32,608 bases of DNA from Corynebacterium sp. (GTDB lineage Bacteria > Actinomycetota > Actinomycetes > Mycobacteriales > Mycobacteriaceae): contig NZ_JAUMTY010000008.1 in assembly GCF_030530965.1 (NCBI RefSeq), positions 16,403-49,010 of the forward strand, read 5' to 3'. A program made the translations under genes and the position numbers. A model generated the notes under the pieces. It saw only the letters and a program-made list of their open reading frames with translations, made no database searches and was not told the origin of the DNA. Positions 15,786-25,000 of this stretch are shown here, in pieces (position 1 is the stretch's first letter; each line of letters starts with the position of its first letter).

Positions 15786-17159
15786 TTACCTCGTTAATGT
15801 CGTGACGTTCAGCTCAGAAGAGCTTCGCATGGTCGGTACAATTATTGAAATCGACAAGAGTATGAAACTTGCGGTGAGTAAGAGAAACGTCTCGCTCCCG
15901 AACCAGACTGGCGACGCATTCGGAACAGGACCTGCAGCGAGTACCTTGCCCATAACAAACGCGTTAACCGCTAGGATGAGGAATGCTATGACAGTCGAAG
16001 ATAAATAATAAATGAGCGATTCACAGACTGCTGCAGCACGGATCGTTGAGGGCCGGGCTCCGAGGACCTCAAGAAGTGTAATGTCATGATTTCTCAGTCG
16101 GCTTGTCAAATATACAGAGACAATAGCGGACGCTGCAGCAATAATCACTGGCAGGCCGAAAACTAAAATAATTTGGCCGGGAGGACTAACTTGTAAATCC
16201 TCCTCGCTTTGACCGAGGGCGACAGAAACGTTCTTGGTTTGAGCGACCATGCCAAAGACAGACCCAACAGAGGCGGCAGCAACAACTAACGGGGTAATCA
16301 CCGACGTTGAGACAATCGATCGTCGGCACGCGGATGTCTTAGCGATAAACCATGAATCGGACTTCGTAAATGAAAACAAAGCGCCGACAAGTCTCACCAC
16401 AGGACGAACCAATGCTTTATCAGAGATGCCATATGCCAACAGTAAGCCGAGGGCCGCTCCCCAATATGCGGAGATCAGGCCACTTAAAGTATCTGGCTTG
16501 GTCACAGGTGAGGTATTAGCGATTGCTATATAGCCGGTAGCTATACCAGCAACGATCGCTATCGAAAGGAATAAGCGTAGGAACCCGGTTTTGCCTCGTT
16601 GCTCAGGAGTTTCTGCAACAGCTTGGACGGGATCGATCTTAGACATGGCTGCCGATCCAAAGAGTGTCGCTAAGAGGACAACTCCGAAGGCACTCAGGGG
16701 GCCAGATAAGAGGGCACCGATGTTGATCGACTTCGACTCTAACCCCGGTGTCAGTAAGAAACCGGTCCGCTTCACCAGATCAGTGAAGGCAGGCCAAGAA
16801 ATATAACCGAGAAGTGCGCCTAGCAACGATCCGACTAGTGATGATAGAGAAGCCAACAGCACATAACGCCATCGGGCCTGACGCGGTGACGCTCCGATAA
16901 CCTGCCACAAGGCCACTCGCCGGGAATCTTGACGAATCGCGAGGCGGACCACACTGGGAGCGCACAAGATGACCGACAAACACGTTAAGGCAATCTGCAA
17001 GCCTCCGATTGCAGCGAACTGTTCCCCCGCATCAGTCCCTGAAGCTTGAGCGCCAACAATGGTCAAACCTAATGACAGCGTAAGCATCCAGGAAGACACC
17101 GCAGTCACAATGAGGATTGACACCGCCATCGGGTGCAGATCTCTCAGTTCTTTAAGCAC
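15786..17159 (-). CDS. FtsX-like ABC transporter permease
   Basis: A 457-residue membrane protein with about eight to ten membrane segments arranged as two FtsX-like halves, each with a conserved cytoplasmic loop: LWQVIGASPRQARW (near residues 84-97) and LLEVLGARPSTIRAA (near 361-375). This duplicated form is the one found in actinobacterial and firmicute peptide-resistance transporters. No large extracellular domain is present. The start is GTG at 17159 with only a weak GAAAG upstream; an ATG at codon 11 is possible. It is first in the operon with the LolD-like ATPase and the SdpI-like protein. Confidence 0.88.
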   Translation of the reverse strand: MLKELRDLHPMAVSILIVTAVSSWMLTLSLGLTIVGAQASGTDAGEQFAAIGGLQIALTCLSVILCAPSVVRLAIRQDSRRVALWQVIGASPRQARWRYVLLASLSSLVGSLLGALLGYISWPAFTDLVKRTGFLLTPGLESKSINIGALLSGPLSAFGVVLLATLFGSAAMSKIDPVQAVAETPEQRGKTGFLRLFLSIAIVAGIATGYIAIANTSPVTKPDTLSGLISAYWGAALGLLLAYGISDKALVRPVVRLVGALFSFTKSDSWFIAKTSACRRSIVSTSVITPLVVAAASVGSVFGMVAQTKNVSVALGQSEEDLQVSPPGQIILVFGLPVIIAAASAIVSVYLTSRLRNHDITLLEVLGARPSTIRAAAVCESLIYYLSSTVIAFLILAVNAFVMGKVLAAGPVPNASPVWFGSETFLLLTASFILLSISIIVPTMRSSSELNVTTLTR

Positions 17160-17351
17160 AGTGAACGCTTTCTAGATATACCGAACAACCGAAAAACAAA
17201 CCATAACTACTACGTAAACTAATATAATGGATTAACTCACATATCATGAGCTCATGAAATGCCCAAAAAATGTATCCCCGCCTTTTGCGACTTAAGCTGC
17301 CTTTTCGCCCCTTGTTACTCGTGTAACCCGTAGCCCCCGAAGTCGGGAAGC

Positions 17352-17404
17352 GAAAGAAAAATGAGGACCGGCCCTGGGCTACCCTCTGGTCAGCGGAACC
17401 GGTC
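17352..17404 (-). terminator. Stem-loop and T-tract after the drug exporter gene
   Basis: On the minus strand, GACCGG (17404-17399) pairs with CCGGTC (17371-17366) around a loop that can fold further, followed by ATTTTTCTTT. It lies about 35 bases past the stop of the MFS gene and separates it from the ABC/SdpI operon downstream. Confidence 0.55.
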
Positions 17405-17436
17405 TTGTCCAAGCCATAATACCTGACATCACGAAA

Positions 17437-18828
17437 TCAATGGGTGCGAGCCTTGTTCGATACTGGCGCACTAGTTGTTGCCAGAATAATGAGGACCACT
17501 GCAGCCGCTACAGCAAATACGGCACTTGCAGTCCCCACAGCCTGATGAAATCCGACTAGAAAACTATCTTTTCCAGCAATCATGCCTCCTAGAACTGCGA
17601 CACCAAAAACACTGCCGGTCTGACGAGCAGCATTAATGACTCCACCAGCGACACCTGTGTATGAAGGCGGTGCCGTCGTCACGGCTGCAGATGTAGCAGC
17701 AGGCATCGCGAATGCCATCCCAAAACCTGCAATAAAGGACAGGATGGCGATTAAAAGATATGGCGTCGTCGAGGACAAAACGACTAGGCTTCCGAATCCA
17801 ACTGTTCCAATCAGAAGCCCGATCAACATAGCTGGAAATGCACCAATGTGGGCTGCCACCCGGCCACCCAAGGGAGAAGCGACAACAGCACTGCAGGCCT
17901 GAGGAGCTAGGGCAAGCCCGGCGATAATCGGTTCATAACCACGATAGGTCTGGAAAAACAACGAGAGAGCAAATAACTGTCCGAAAAAACTGACATTCAA
18001 CGCGAAGCCGACAAGAGTTGCGGCGGAAAACCGTGGGCGCCGAAAGAGACCGATGGGCAGCATGGGATCTGGGTGACGATATTCCACCCATATGAAAAGG
18101 AGACTTAGTACACCGCCGATCAAGAGGACCAGGAGTTGTTCCTGCGTCCATCCCCGCTCTCCAGAGGAGATAACAGAGTAAGTAATAGCCACGAGTGCGC
18201 CAATCGAAAGCGCCTGGCCAGCGGGATCCAGTCTATGTGTGCGATCATGAGGGGAAGCATCGATACTGTGAAAGGTCAACCAGCAACCAAATGCAATGAT
18301 CGGTAAGTTAACCCAGAAGACTGCCTGCCACCCAACCGCAGATACAAGCAACCCACCAAGTACCGGACCACACGCGGAAGCGATGCCACCGGCTCCACCC
18401 CAGAGACCAATCGCACGTGCGCGCTCGGCAGGGTCAGGATAGACCGTTGCTAATAATGCCAGTGAACCGGGCACGATAGCCGCTGCACCGATTCCTTGAA
18501 GTGCCCGAGCAATAATCAAGACACCCCCGCTTGATGACAAGGCACAAACAAGAGAGAGCACCCCAAATTCGACCAGCCCTAAGACGTAGACTGCGCGAGC
18601 TCCCAAGCGATCGCAAGCAGCACCCGAAGACAGCAGGAGTGCGGCAAAAGCTAATGTGTAGGCATCGACGACCCACTGCAGCGTCACCACATTCGTATTC
18701 AACGAAGTGGCCATGTTGGGAAGTGCAACATTCACAATGGTGGTGTCGAGCATGACGATAAAAAATCCCAGTACCACAGACACCAATGCCCCGGTTTTTC
18801 GCTGTACGGCCACCGCTTTCCCTTTCAT
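17437..18828 (-). CDS. MFS drug exporter, DHA2 (EmrB/QacA) type
   Basis: A 463-residue transporter with about 14 membrane helices. Helix 1 contains the DHA2 signature VVLGFFIVMLDTTIVNVALP, loop 2-3 has the motif-A variant CDRLGARAVY, and helix 5 has the antiporter motif-C-like GPVLGG. Known members pump lipophilic cations, antibiotics or other drugs out in exchange for protons. The start is ATG at 18828; a GTG at 18813 with AAAGGGA six bases upstream fits a ribosome-binding site better. It is divergent from an ArsR-family regulator gene about 250 bp away, the standard layout for a repressor-controlled efflux pump. A terminator-like hairpin follows. Confidence 0.93.
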   Translation of the reverse strand: MKGKAVAVQRKTGALVSVVLGFFIVMLDTTIVNVALPNMATSLNTNVVTLQWVVDAYTLAFAALLLSSGAACDRLGARAVYVLGLVEFGVLSLVCALSSSGGVLIIARALQGIGAAAIVPGSLALLATVYPDPAERARAIGLWGGAGGIASACGPVLGGLLVSAVGWQAVFWVNLPIIAFGCWLTFHSIDASPHDRTHRLDPAGQALSIGALVAITYSVISSGERGWTQEQLLVLLIGGVLSLLFIWVEYRHPDPMLPIGLFRRPRFSAATLVGFALNVSFFGQLFALSLFFQTYRGYEPIIAGLALAPQACSAVVASPLGGRVAAHIGAFPAMLIGLLIGTVGFGSLVVLSSTTPYLLIAILSFIAGFGMAFAMPAATSAAVTTAPPSYTGVAGGVINAARQTGSVFGVAVLGGMIAGKDSFLVGFHQAVGTASAVFAVAAAVVLIILATTSAPVSNKARTH

Positions 18829-19033
18829 GTCATCTCAGACAATTCTTTTAGTGATAAATAGCTCGAACAGCGGTGTTACGTCGCTGAGCGTTGAGGTGTC
18901 GCACCGTAATAAGTTCGTAAGCCCAGGTAGAAGCTGCCGTCATAAGTGCCCCTGTACCGCGAACCTTGCGCGCTCACCGTCATCACCCCCTGGTCTTCGT
19001 CAAAATTGATACGGTCAAGTGTGAACTAGAAAC

Positions 19034-19053
19034 AGTTCGGCGAGCACCGAACT
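19034..19053. promoter_or_regulatory. Inverted-repeat operator in front of the ArsR-family gene
   Basis: AGTTCGG at 19034-19040 is perfectly matched by CCGAACT at 19047-19053 with a six-base spacer, 28 bases before the regulator start. TTGATA (19006-19011) and TAGAAA (19027-19032) just upstream could be its -35 and -10, though the 15-base spacing is short. Size and placement fit a winged-helix dimer repressing its own gene and perhaps the divergent efflux pump. Confidence 0.6.
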
Positions 19054-19081
19054 AATTGAGCCCCACACTGGAGCGATGGAT

Positions 19082-19774
19082 ATGCGCACGTTCCCCGAAT
19101 CCCTTCCCGATATTTCACAGACTGCCGGTGCGCTAGCTGACACGTCCCGCGCAGCTATGTGTGCAGCTCTTATGGATGGGCGCGCATGGACTGTAGGGGA
19201 ACTAGCTAATTACTGTGGCCTTGCACGTTCCACTGCCTCGGAACACGTCAATGTCCTCGCTGATCGGGGGCTAGTCCTCGATATCCACCAAGGACGACAT
19301 CGTTATGTCCGGCTTGCTAGCGATGAGGTTGCCCATGCCATCGAGAAGTTAGGGGTCCTCACTCAGAGAAAGCTTGATACTGCACACAGCCTCCGTGCTT
19401 CCAACTCAGCTGATCGGTTCAGAGCTGGTCGCACGTGCTATAAGCACTTGGCAGGCAGACTTGGAGTAGAGCTGGCTGAACAGTTTTCCAGCCGGGAATA
19501 TCTGACCAAGACATGGGAGCTCACGCCCACGGCCTGCGAATTGCTGTCTACATGGGGACTTCCCCACCCGGATTCCTTAACTGCCACTCCATGCATGGAC
19601 TCGACCGAGCGACGATTCCATATCGCGGGTTCCGTTGGTAAAGAATTGTGCACCACATTCTTCGATATGGGGTGGGTGAAACGTATTAAGGAGACTCGCG
19701 CTGTTCGTTTAACTGACTCCGGCCGAGCAACCCTGGCTCATGCGGGAATTCAGCTGGAAGATACTCCCTTTTAA
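19082..19774 (+). CDS. ArsR-family winged-helix transcriptional regulator
   Basis: A cytoplasmic DNA-binding protein of 230 residues. The N-terminal 90 residues form the winged helix: ADTSRAAMCAALMDGRAWTVGELA, then the recognition region GLARSTASEHVNVLADRGLV and the wing HQGRHRYVRLAS. It lacks the ELCVC metal site of classical ArsR, and the long C-terminal part (about 130 residues, several Cys and His) suggests another ligand. The ATG at 19082 is chosen because TGGAG is eight bases upstream; ATG at 19076 is too close to that site. Divergent from the DHA2 exporter, it most likely represses it and itself, with release by a drug-like compound (inference). Confidence 0.88.
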   Translation: MRTFPESLPDISQTAGALADTSRAAMCAALMDGRAWTVGELANYCGLARSTASEHVNVLADRGLVLDIHQGRHRYVRLASDEVAHAIEKLGVLTQRKLDTAHSLRASNSADRFRAGRTCYKHLAGRLGVELAEQFSSREYLTKTWELTPTACELLSTWGLPHPDSLTATPCMDSTERRFHIAGSVGKELCTTFFDMGWVKRIKETRAVRLTDSGRATLAHAGIQLEDTPF

Positions 19775-19819
19775 ACTCACGATCACAAACCCGCGATCGT
19801 CCTCCAGGGAATATTCCAG

Positions 19820-19848
19820 TTGACACGCCCTCCCCACCCGCGTAGTCA
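19820..19848 (+). promoter_or_regulatory. Near-consensus promoter of the nitroreductase gene
   Basis: A perfect TTGACA at 19820-19825 is followed after 17 bases by TAGTCA at 19843-19848. The expected transcription start falls on or within two bases of the ATG at 19857, and no Shine-Dalgarno is present, so the mRNA is probably leaderless. A 10-bp palindrome TGACATGTCA (19853-19862) covers the start codon and could be an operator. Confidence 0.65.
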
Positions 19849-19856
19849 TAAATGAC

Positions 19857-20465
19857 ATGTCAATTACAGCACCATTCATCATTAACGACGAAGCCCTCAA
19901 CGTCCTCTTCCGCGATGCCCACACCACCAGCGCATTTGAGGACACCAGCATCGACCCCGAGGTCATTAAATCCGTACGCGACCTCGTCAAGTGGGGCCCG
20001 ACGTCGATGAACGGGCAACCACTGCGCATCATCGAGGTCCCCAAGGACAAGCGCTCCCGCCTCGTCCCGCACATGATGGGCAACAACCAGCCCAAGACCG
20101 AAAAGGCACCCCTCGCCTTCGTCTTGGCCGCGGACACCAACTTCCACAACCACTTGCCCCAGCAGTTCCCCGCCGGTGGCAACGGCCCCCGCGACAAGTT
20201 CGAGAGCAACAAAGAGGTGCGCACCGCCGTCGCTCTTCAGTCCGCTAACCTGCAGGCGGCCTATTTCATCCTGGGCCTCCGCGCCGTCGGACTAGGTGTC
20301 GGCCCGATGGGCGGTTTTGATGCCGATGCCGTCACCAAGGAATTCCTTCGCGACGGCGAACGGGCCATCATGGTCATCATCGCGGGAGTTCCGGCAGACA
20401 CGGACTCGCACCACCCGCGCGGACCACGGATGGACGACGCCGACGTGTTCCGCATCGCCGACTAA
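19857..20465 (+). CDS. rutE: Nitroreductase-family enzyme, malonic semialdehyde reductase-like
   Basis: A flavin-dependent oxidoreductase of 202 residues. The order of blocks matches RutE/YdfG-adjacent nitroreductases: LFRDAHTTSAFEDTSI, VRDLVKWGPTSMNGQPLRI (FMN phosphate region), AVALQSANLQAAYFILGLRAVGLGVGPM and a C-terminal VIIAGVPADTDSHHPRGPR. RutE reduces malonic semialdehyde to 3-hydroxypropionate in pyrimidine breakdown, but no other rut genes are here, so it could serve another aldehyde or quinone/nitro substrate. The gene stands alone, 16 bases from the end of convergent gltD, and has its own strong promoter. Confidence 0.85.
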   Translation: MSITAPFIINDEALNVLFRDAHTTSAFEDTSIDPEVIKSVRDLVKWGPTSMNGQPLRIIEVPKDKRSRLVPHMMGNNQPKTEKAPLAFVLAADTNFHNHLPQQFPAGGNGPRDKFESNKEVRTAVALQSANLQAAYFILGLRAVGLGVGPMGGFDADAVTKEFLRDGERAIMVIIAGVPADTDSHHPRGPRMDDADVFRIAD

Positions 20466-20481
20466 TCCGACTAGTCGCCAG

Positions 20482-22020
20482 CTACGCCCGCATCGGCACA
20501 TCCGTCGGTACGATAGCGGCCGGCAAACTGGACTCGCCCATGAGCTGGCGATCCACCGCGGCTGCAGCGGAGCGCCCCTCCGAAATCCCCCACACGATGA
20601 GGGACTGCCCGCGCCCCGCGTCGCCAGCAACAAACACCGGCGCCCGGAAGCCAGCCGTGAGAGGCACCTCCGCACGAAAGTTCTCGTCGCGGACAATCCG
20701 CCCGCGGCCGTCGATCTCCAGGCCCAACTCGTCGACAATCCCGGCGCGGTCCACAGAGGCGAAGCCCATAGCCAGCAGCACCAGATCCGCGTCGATCTCG
20801 AAATCGGACCCCTCGATGGGGATCGTGCCCTCCGGGGTGCGGTCCACCAGGGTGCCCTTCAGCCCCGTGATCTTCCCGTCGGTGCCGATGAACTCCACCG
20901 TGTTCGTTTTCCACTGGCGGTTGCCCAGCGGGTGCCCTTTCACGCGGGCGTCCAGGCCGAGCTTCTCCACGAGCTCCTTTTCTTCCTCGCCGGAAACCTC
21001 GTACTCGCCCTCTTCGTGGGCAGTTGCGACGCGAAGCTTGCGGGGGAAGGTTGGCCACGGGGTCGACGCCGCCCGTGTCCGCGGTGGCTTCGGGCCGATA
21101 TCGAACTGCACGACGCTCTTCGCGCCCTGGCGCAGCGCCGTCCCGAAGCAGTCCGTGCCCGTGTCGCCACCGCCGACGATGACGACGTTCTTTCCGCGGG
21201 CGTCGATCGTCGATACTACTCTGTCCCCTTCCTGGACCTTGTTGGCCTCCGGGAGGTACTCCATCGCCTGGTAGACGCCCTCTAAGTCGCGGCCTTCAAT
21301 GGGCAGGTCGCGGCCGATGGTCGAACCGATCGCCAACACGACGGCGTCGAAGCCTTGCAGGTCACTCACGGATGGGGAAATGTTGGTGCGGAACTGGGTA
21401 CCCTCCGCCACCATCTGTTCCAGGCGGCGGTTGATCCACTTCTTCTCCATCTTGTACTCGGGCACCCCGTAGCGCATCAGACCACCCAGGCGGTCGTGGC
21501 GCTCGAACACGGTGACGTCGTGGCCCGCGCGGGTGAGCTGCTGCGCAGCCGCCAACCCGGCAGGGCCGGAGCCCACCACGGCGACCGACTGACCCGTCGA
21601 GAATGAAGGACGAATGGGCTTCACAAAATCATGCTCAAAACCATATTCGACGATTTCCAACTCGACATTCTTGATCGTGACGGGGTCATCGTTGATGCCC
21701 AGAACACACGCCCCTTCACACGGCGCGGGGCACAAACGGCCCGTGAACTCCGGGAAGTTGTTGGTCGCGTGAAGGCGGTCGAAGGCCTCACGCCACCGGC
21801 CCAAACGGACCAAGTCGTTCCACTCCGGGATGATGTTCCCCAGCGGACAACCGTCGTGGCAGAACGGGATCCCGCAATCCATGCAGCGGGTCGCCTGTTG
21901 GCGCAGATCCGTCAGGTCCTGCTTTTCATACACCTCGTGCCAGTCCAGCAGCCGAAGCGGAACCGGCCGGTGGGCTTTGTCGTGGCGGGAATACTTTTGA
22001 AATCCATGTGGGTCAGCCAT
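20482..22020 (-). CDS. gltD: Glutamate synthase small subunit (NADPH)
   Basis: Transfers electrons from NADPH through FAD and iron-sulfur clusters to the large subunit, where glutamine and 2-oxoglutarate become two glutamates. The N-terminal cluster ligands are Cys46, Cys49, Cys54 and Cys58 (CMDCGIPFCHDGC) and Cys97, Cys101, Cys105. The FAD site is GSGPAG at 150-155 (from Gly150), and the NADPH site is VIVGGGDTGTDC. FVAGDAGRGQSLIVWGISEG near the C-terminus closes the FAD domain. The length (512) is slightly above the usual 470-495. The start ATG overlaps the gltB stop by one base (TGATG), giving tight coupling and equal output of both subunits. Confidence 0.97.
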   Translation of the reverse strand: MADPHGFQKYSRHDKAHRPVPLRLLDWHEVYEKQDLTDLRQQATRCMDCGIPFCHDGCPLGNIIPEWNDLVRLGRWREAFDRLHATNNFPEFTGRLCPAPCEGACVLGINDDPVTIKNVELEIVEYGFEHDFVKPIRPSFSTGQSVAVVGSGPAGLAAAQQLTRAGHDVTVFERHDRLGGLMRYGVPEYKMEKKWINRRLEQMVAEGTQFRTNISPSVSDLQGFDAVVLAIGSTIGRDLPIEGRDLEGVYQAMEYLPEANKVQEGDRVVSTIDARGKNVVIVGGGDTGTDCFGTALRQGAKSVVQFDIGPKPPRTRAASTPWPTFPRKLRVATAHEEGEYEVSGEEEKELVEKLGLDARVKGHPLGNRQWKTNTVEFIGTDGKITGLKGTLVDRTPEGTIPIEGSDFEIDADLVLLAMGFASVDRAGIVDELGLEIDGRGRIVRDENFRAEVPLTAGFRAPVFVAGDAGRGQSLIVWGISEGRSAAAAVDRQLMGESSLPAAIVPTDVPMRA

Positions 22021-25000
22021 CAGTGCACAGCCTCCATAATCGCTTCGGCAGTTGCTGCCTCATCTCGTCCTTGAGCCTGACAACTCTCCATAATCGTGAG
22101 CACACGGCGGTAATCCCGTGGCATCACCTTCACAAATGTGCCGACTGGTGTCGTCGAACCAGTCCACTCCCGATAACTTGCAACAGTCTGATCCAGCCAG
22201 GCCACGTCCTCCGCGGTGGGCTCCTCAATATCAGCCAGCGCCGTATCGATACGGTCGCGAATACCACCTTGACCAGCGGGGATACCGTCGTCGGGAAGGA
22301 ACGCAATGCCACCCGACATACCGGCACCAAAGTTGCGGCCCACATGACCAAGGACGACCACGCGGCCACCTGTCATGTACTCGCACCCGTGGTTACCGAT
22401 GCCCTCGACGACGGCGGTCGCGCCCGAGTTGCGCACGCAGAACCGCTCGCCCACCGTGCCGCGGACGAACAACTCGCCCGAGGTCGCGCCATAACCAATA
22501 ACATTGCCAGCGATGATGTCGCCCGACACGTCACGGCCGGCCTTTTCGACGGCCGACGCGTAGTGCGGGTCGGGACGCACGACAATGCGTCCGCCCGACA
22601 ATCCCTTGCCGACGTAATCGTTGGCGTCGCCGGTCAAGGCCAGGGTGACACCGTGGGGCAAGAATGCGCCGAAGGAGTTACCTGCCGATCCCTCAAATTC
22701 CACGGTCAATGCGCCTTCGCGCAGGCCGTCGGCACCACCAACGCGGGAAATCTCCGAGCCGACCATGGCGCCCACGGAGCGGTCCACGTTGGAGATCCGG
22801 TACGACAGCTCGAGGGGCTCGCACTCGCCCTTCGCGTCGATGACCTCGCGCGCGTCGCGAATGATTTGGTTATCCAACGCCTTGTCCAGCGAGTGGTCCT
22901 GCTTCTTCGTGCAGTGCTTGTCCTGGTACATGAACGGGCTGTCCGGCTGCGCGAAAATCGGCGAGAGGTCGAGCTTCGCCGCATCCGGGTGCCTATCTGC
23001 CACTTCACGGTTCACGCCCAGGATCTCGGAGTGGCCCACCATCTCGTCGATCGTGCGGAAACCGAGCTCCGCCATGTACTCGCGGATTTCCTCCGCAATG
23101 AACTGGAAGAAGTTCACGACGTACTCGGCGCGGCCGCTGAACTTCGCCCGCAAGTCCGGGTTCTGCGTGGCCACGCCCACCGGGCAGGTGTCCAGGTGGC
23201 ACACGCGCATCATGATGCAGCCCTCAACCACCAGAGGAGCCGTCGCAAAGCCAAACTCTTCCGCGCCCAACAGGGCAGCAATGACGACGTCACGCCCGGT
23301 TTTCAGCTGACCATCACACTGCACGGTGATCCGGTCGCGAAGACCATTCATCAGCAAGGTCTGCTGCGTCTCCGCTAAGCCCAGCTCCCACGGGGCACCC
23401 GCGTGTTTCAGGGACCCCAGAGGAGAAGCGCCGGTGCCGCCGTCGTGGCCGGAAATCAGCACGACATCCGCGTGCGCCTTGGACACACCCGCAGCAACCG
23501 TGCCGACGCCCTGCTCCGACACCAACTTCACGTGGATACGCGCATCCGGATTGGCGCACTTCAAGTCGTGGATGAGCTGGGCGAGGTCCTCAATGGAATA
23601 AATATCGTGGTGCGGCGGTGGCGAAATCAACCCCACGCCGGGAGTGGTAATACGCACCTCCGCAATCCACGGGTACACCTTGTGCGGAGGCAGCTGACCA
23701 CCCTCGCCGGGCTTGGCGCCCTGGGCCATCTTGATCTGGATGTCCGTGCAGTTGTTCAGGTAGTGGCTTGTCACGCCGAACCGGCCCGACGCCACCTGCT
23801 TGATGGCGGAACGACGCCAATCGCCGTTCGGGTCCTTCGTGAAGCGGTCGGAATCCTCGCCGCCTTCGCCGGAGTTGGACATGCCGCCCAGGCGGTTCAT
23901 CGCGATGGCCAAGGTCTGGTGGGCCTCGGCGGAAATCGAGCCGTACGACATCGCACCCGTCGAAAAGCGCTTGACAATCGCGCTCACGGGCTCAACTTCG
24001 TCAATATCTACCGGCGGACGGTTGGGATTGAACTTGAACAACCCGCGGATCGTGGCCAACCGCTTGGCCTGGTTGTTGACCTTTTCGGTGTAGCGCTTGA
24101 AGACCTCGTAGCGGCCCGTGCGCGTCGCGTGCTGGAGGGTGAAAATCGTCTCCGGGTTGAACAGGTGGTATTCACCCTCACGACGCCACTTGTACTCGCC
24201 GCCCAATTCCAGCTCGCGGTGTGCTTGCTCCTCGGGGCGGGGCAGGAACGCTTCGCGGTGACGGTCCCCGACGGCCTCCGCAATGGCCTCCAAACCAACA
24301 CCGCCGATCGGGGCGAAACTACCCGTGAAGTACTCGTCCAGGAATTCCTGGTTCAGGCCAACGACGTCGGCTAGCTGTGCTCCGCGATACGACGCGACCG
24401 CGGCGATGCCCATCTTCGACATCACCTTCAGCAGGCCCTTGACTGCCGCTTTCGTGTAGTTATCGAACGCGGTCTCGAGGTCCATATCGCCCAAGGAGCC
24501 CTGTTTACGCAGCTCATCGATCGTTTCAAAGCCCATGTAGGGGTTGATGGCGTCGGCACCGAAAGTAATCAGCATGGCGATATCGTGGACCTCACGGACG
24601 TCGCCCGCCTCCACGATCAACGACGCCCGGGTACGCGTCCGCTCACGTACTAAGTGCTGGTGGACGGCGGAGGTCAACAGCAGCGACGGAATAGGCGCGA
24701 ACCGCTCATCCGACTCGCGGTCGCTCAGCACGATCAGCGTTTTACCGTCGGCAATGGCGTCCGACACCTCACGGCGGATACGTCGCAACGCTTCCTGAAT
24801 TCCGCGACCACCATGAGCCACGGCATACAACCCGGAAATAATGGCGACGTCGAACTGCGGGAACTCGCCACCATCGTTGGCGTGAACCAGCCGCGCTAAA
24901 TCGCGGTTACGCAAAATGGGGTCGTCCAGGTGGATGAGCTTCGCCGCGTCCGCATCCGGGTGCATGATGTCCCGCTGCGCACCCAAGTGAGTGAACAGCG

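Noticed and set aside
17152..17412. 86-codon minus-strand frame between the MFS and permease genes
   Set aside because: It contains the likely MFS terminator, lacks a ribosome-binding site and has no domain.
20296..21285. 329-codon plus-strand frame across the end of the nitroreductase gene and gltD
   Set aside because: Overlaps two recognisable genes in the wrong frame or strand and shows no family features.
22008..23378. Long plus-strand open frame (about 456 codons) opposite gltB and the gltD start
   Set aside because: It lies entirely antisense to well-conserved gltB/gltD sequence, its product is His/Arg/Val-rich with no recognisable domain, and it has no ribosome-binding site; typical of GC-rich antisense frames.
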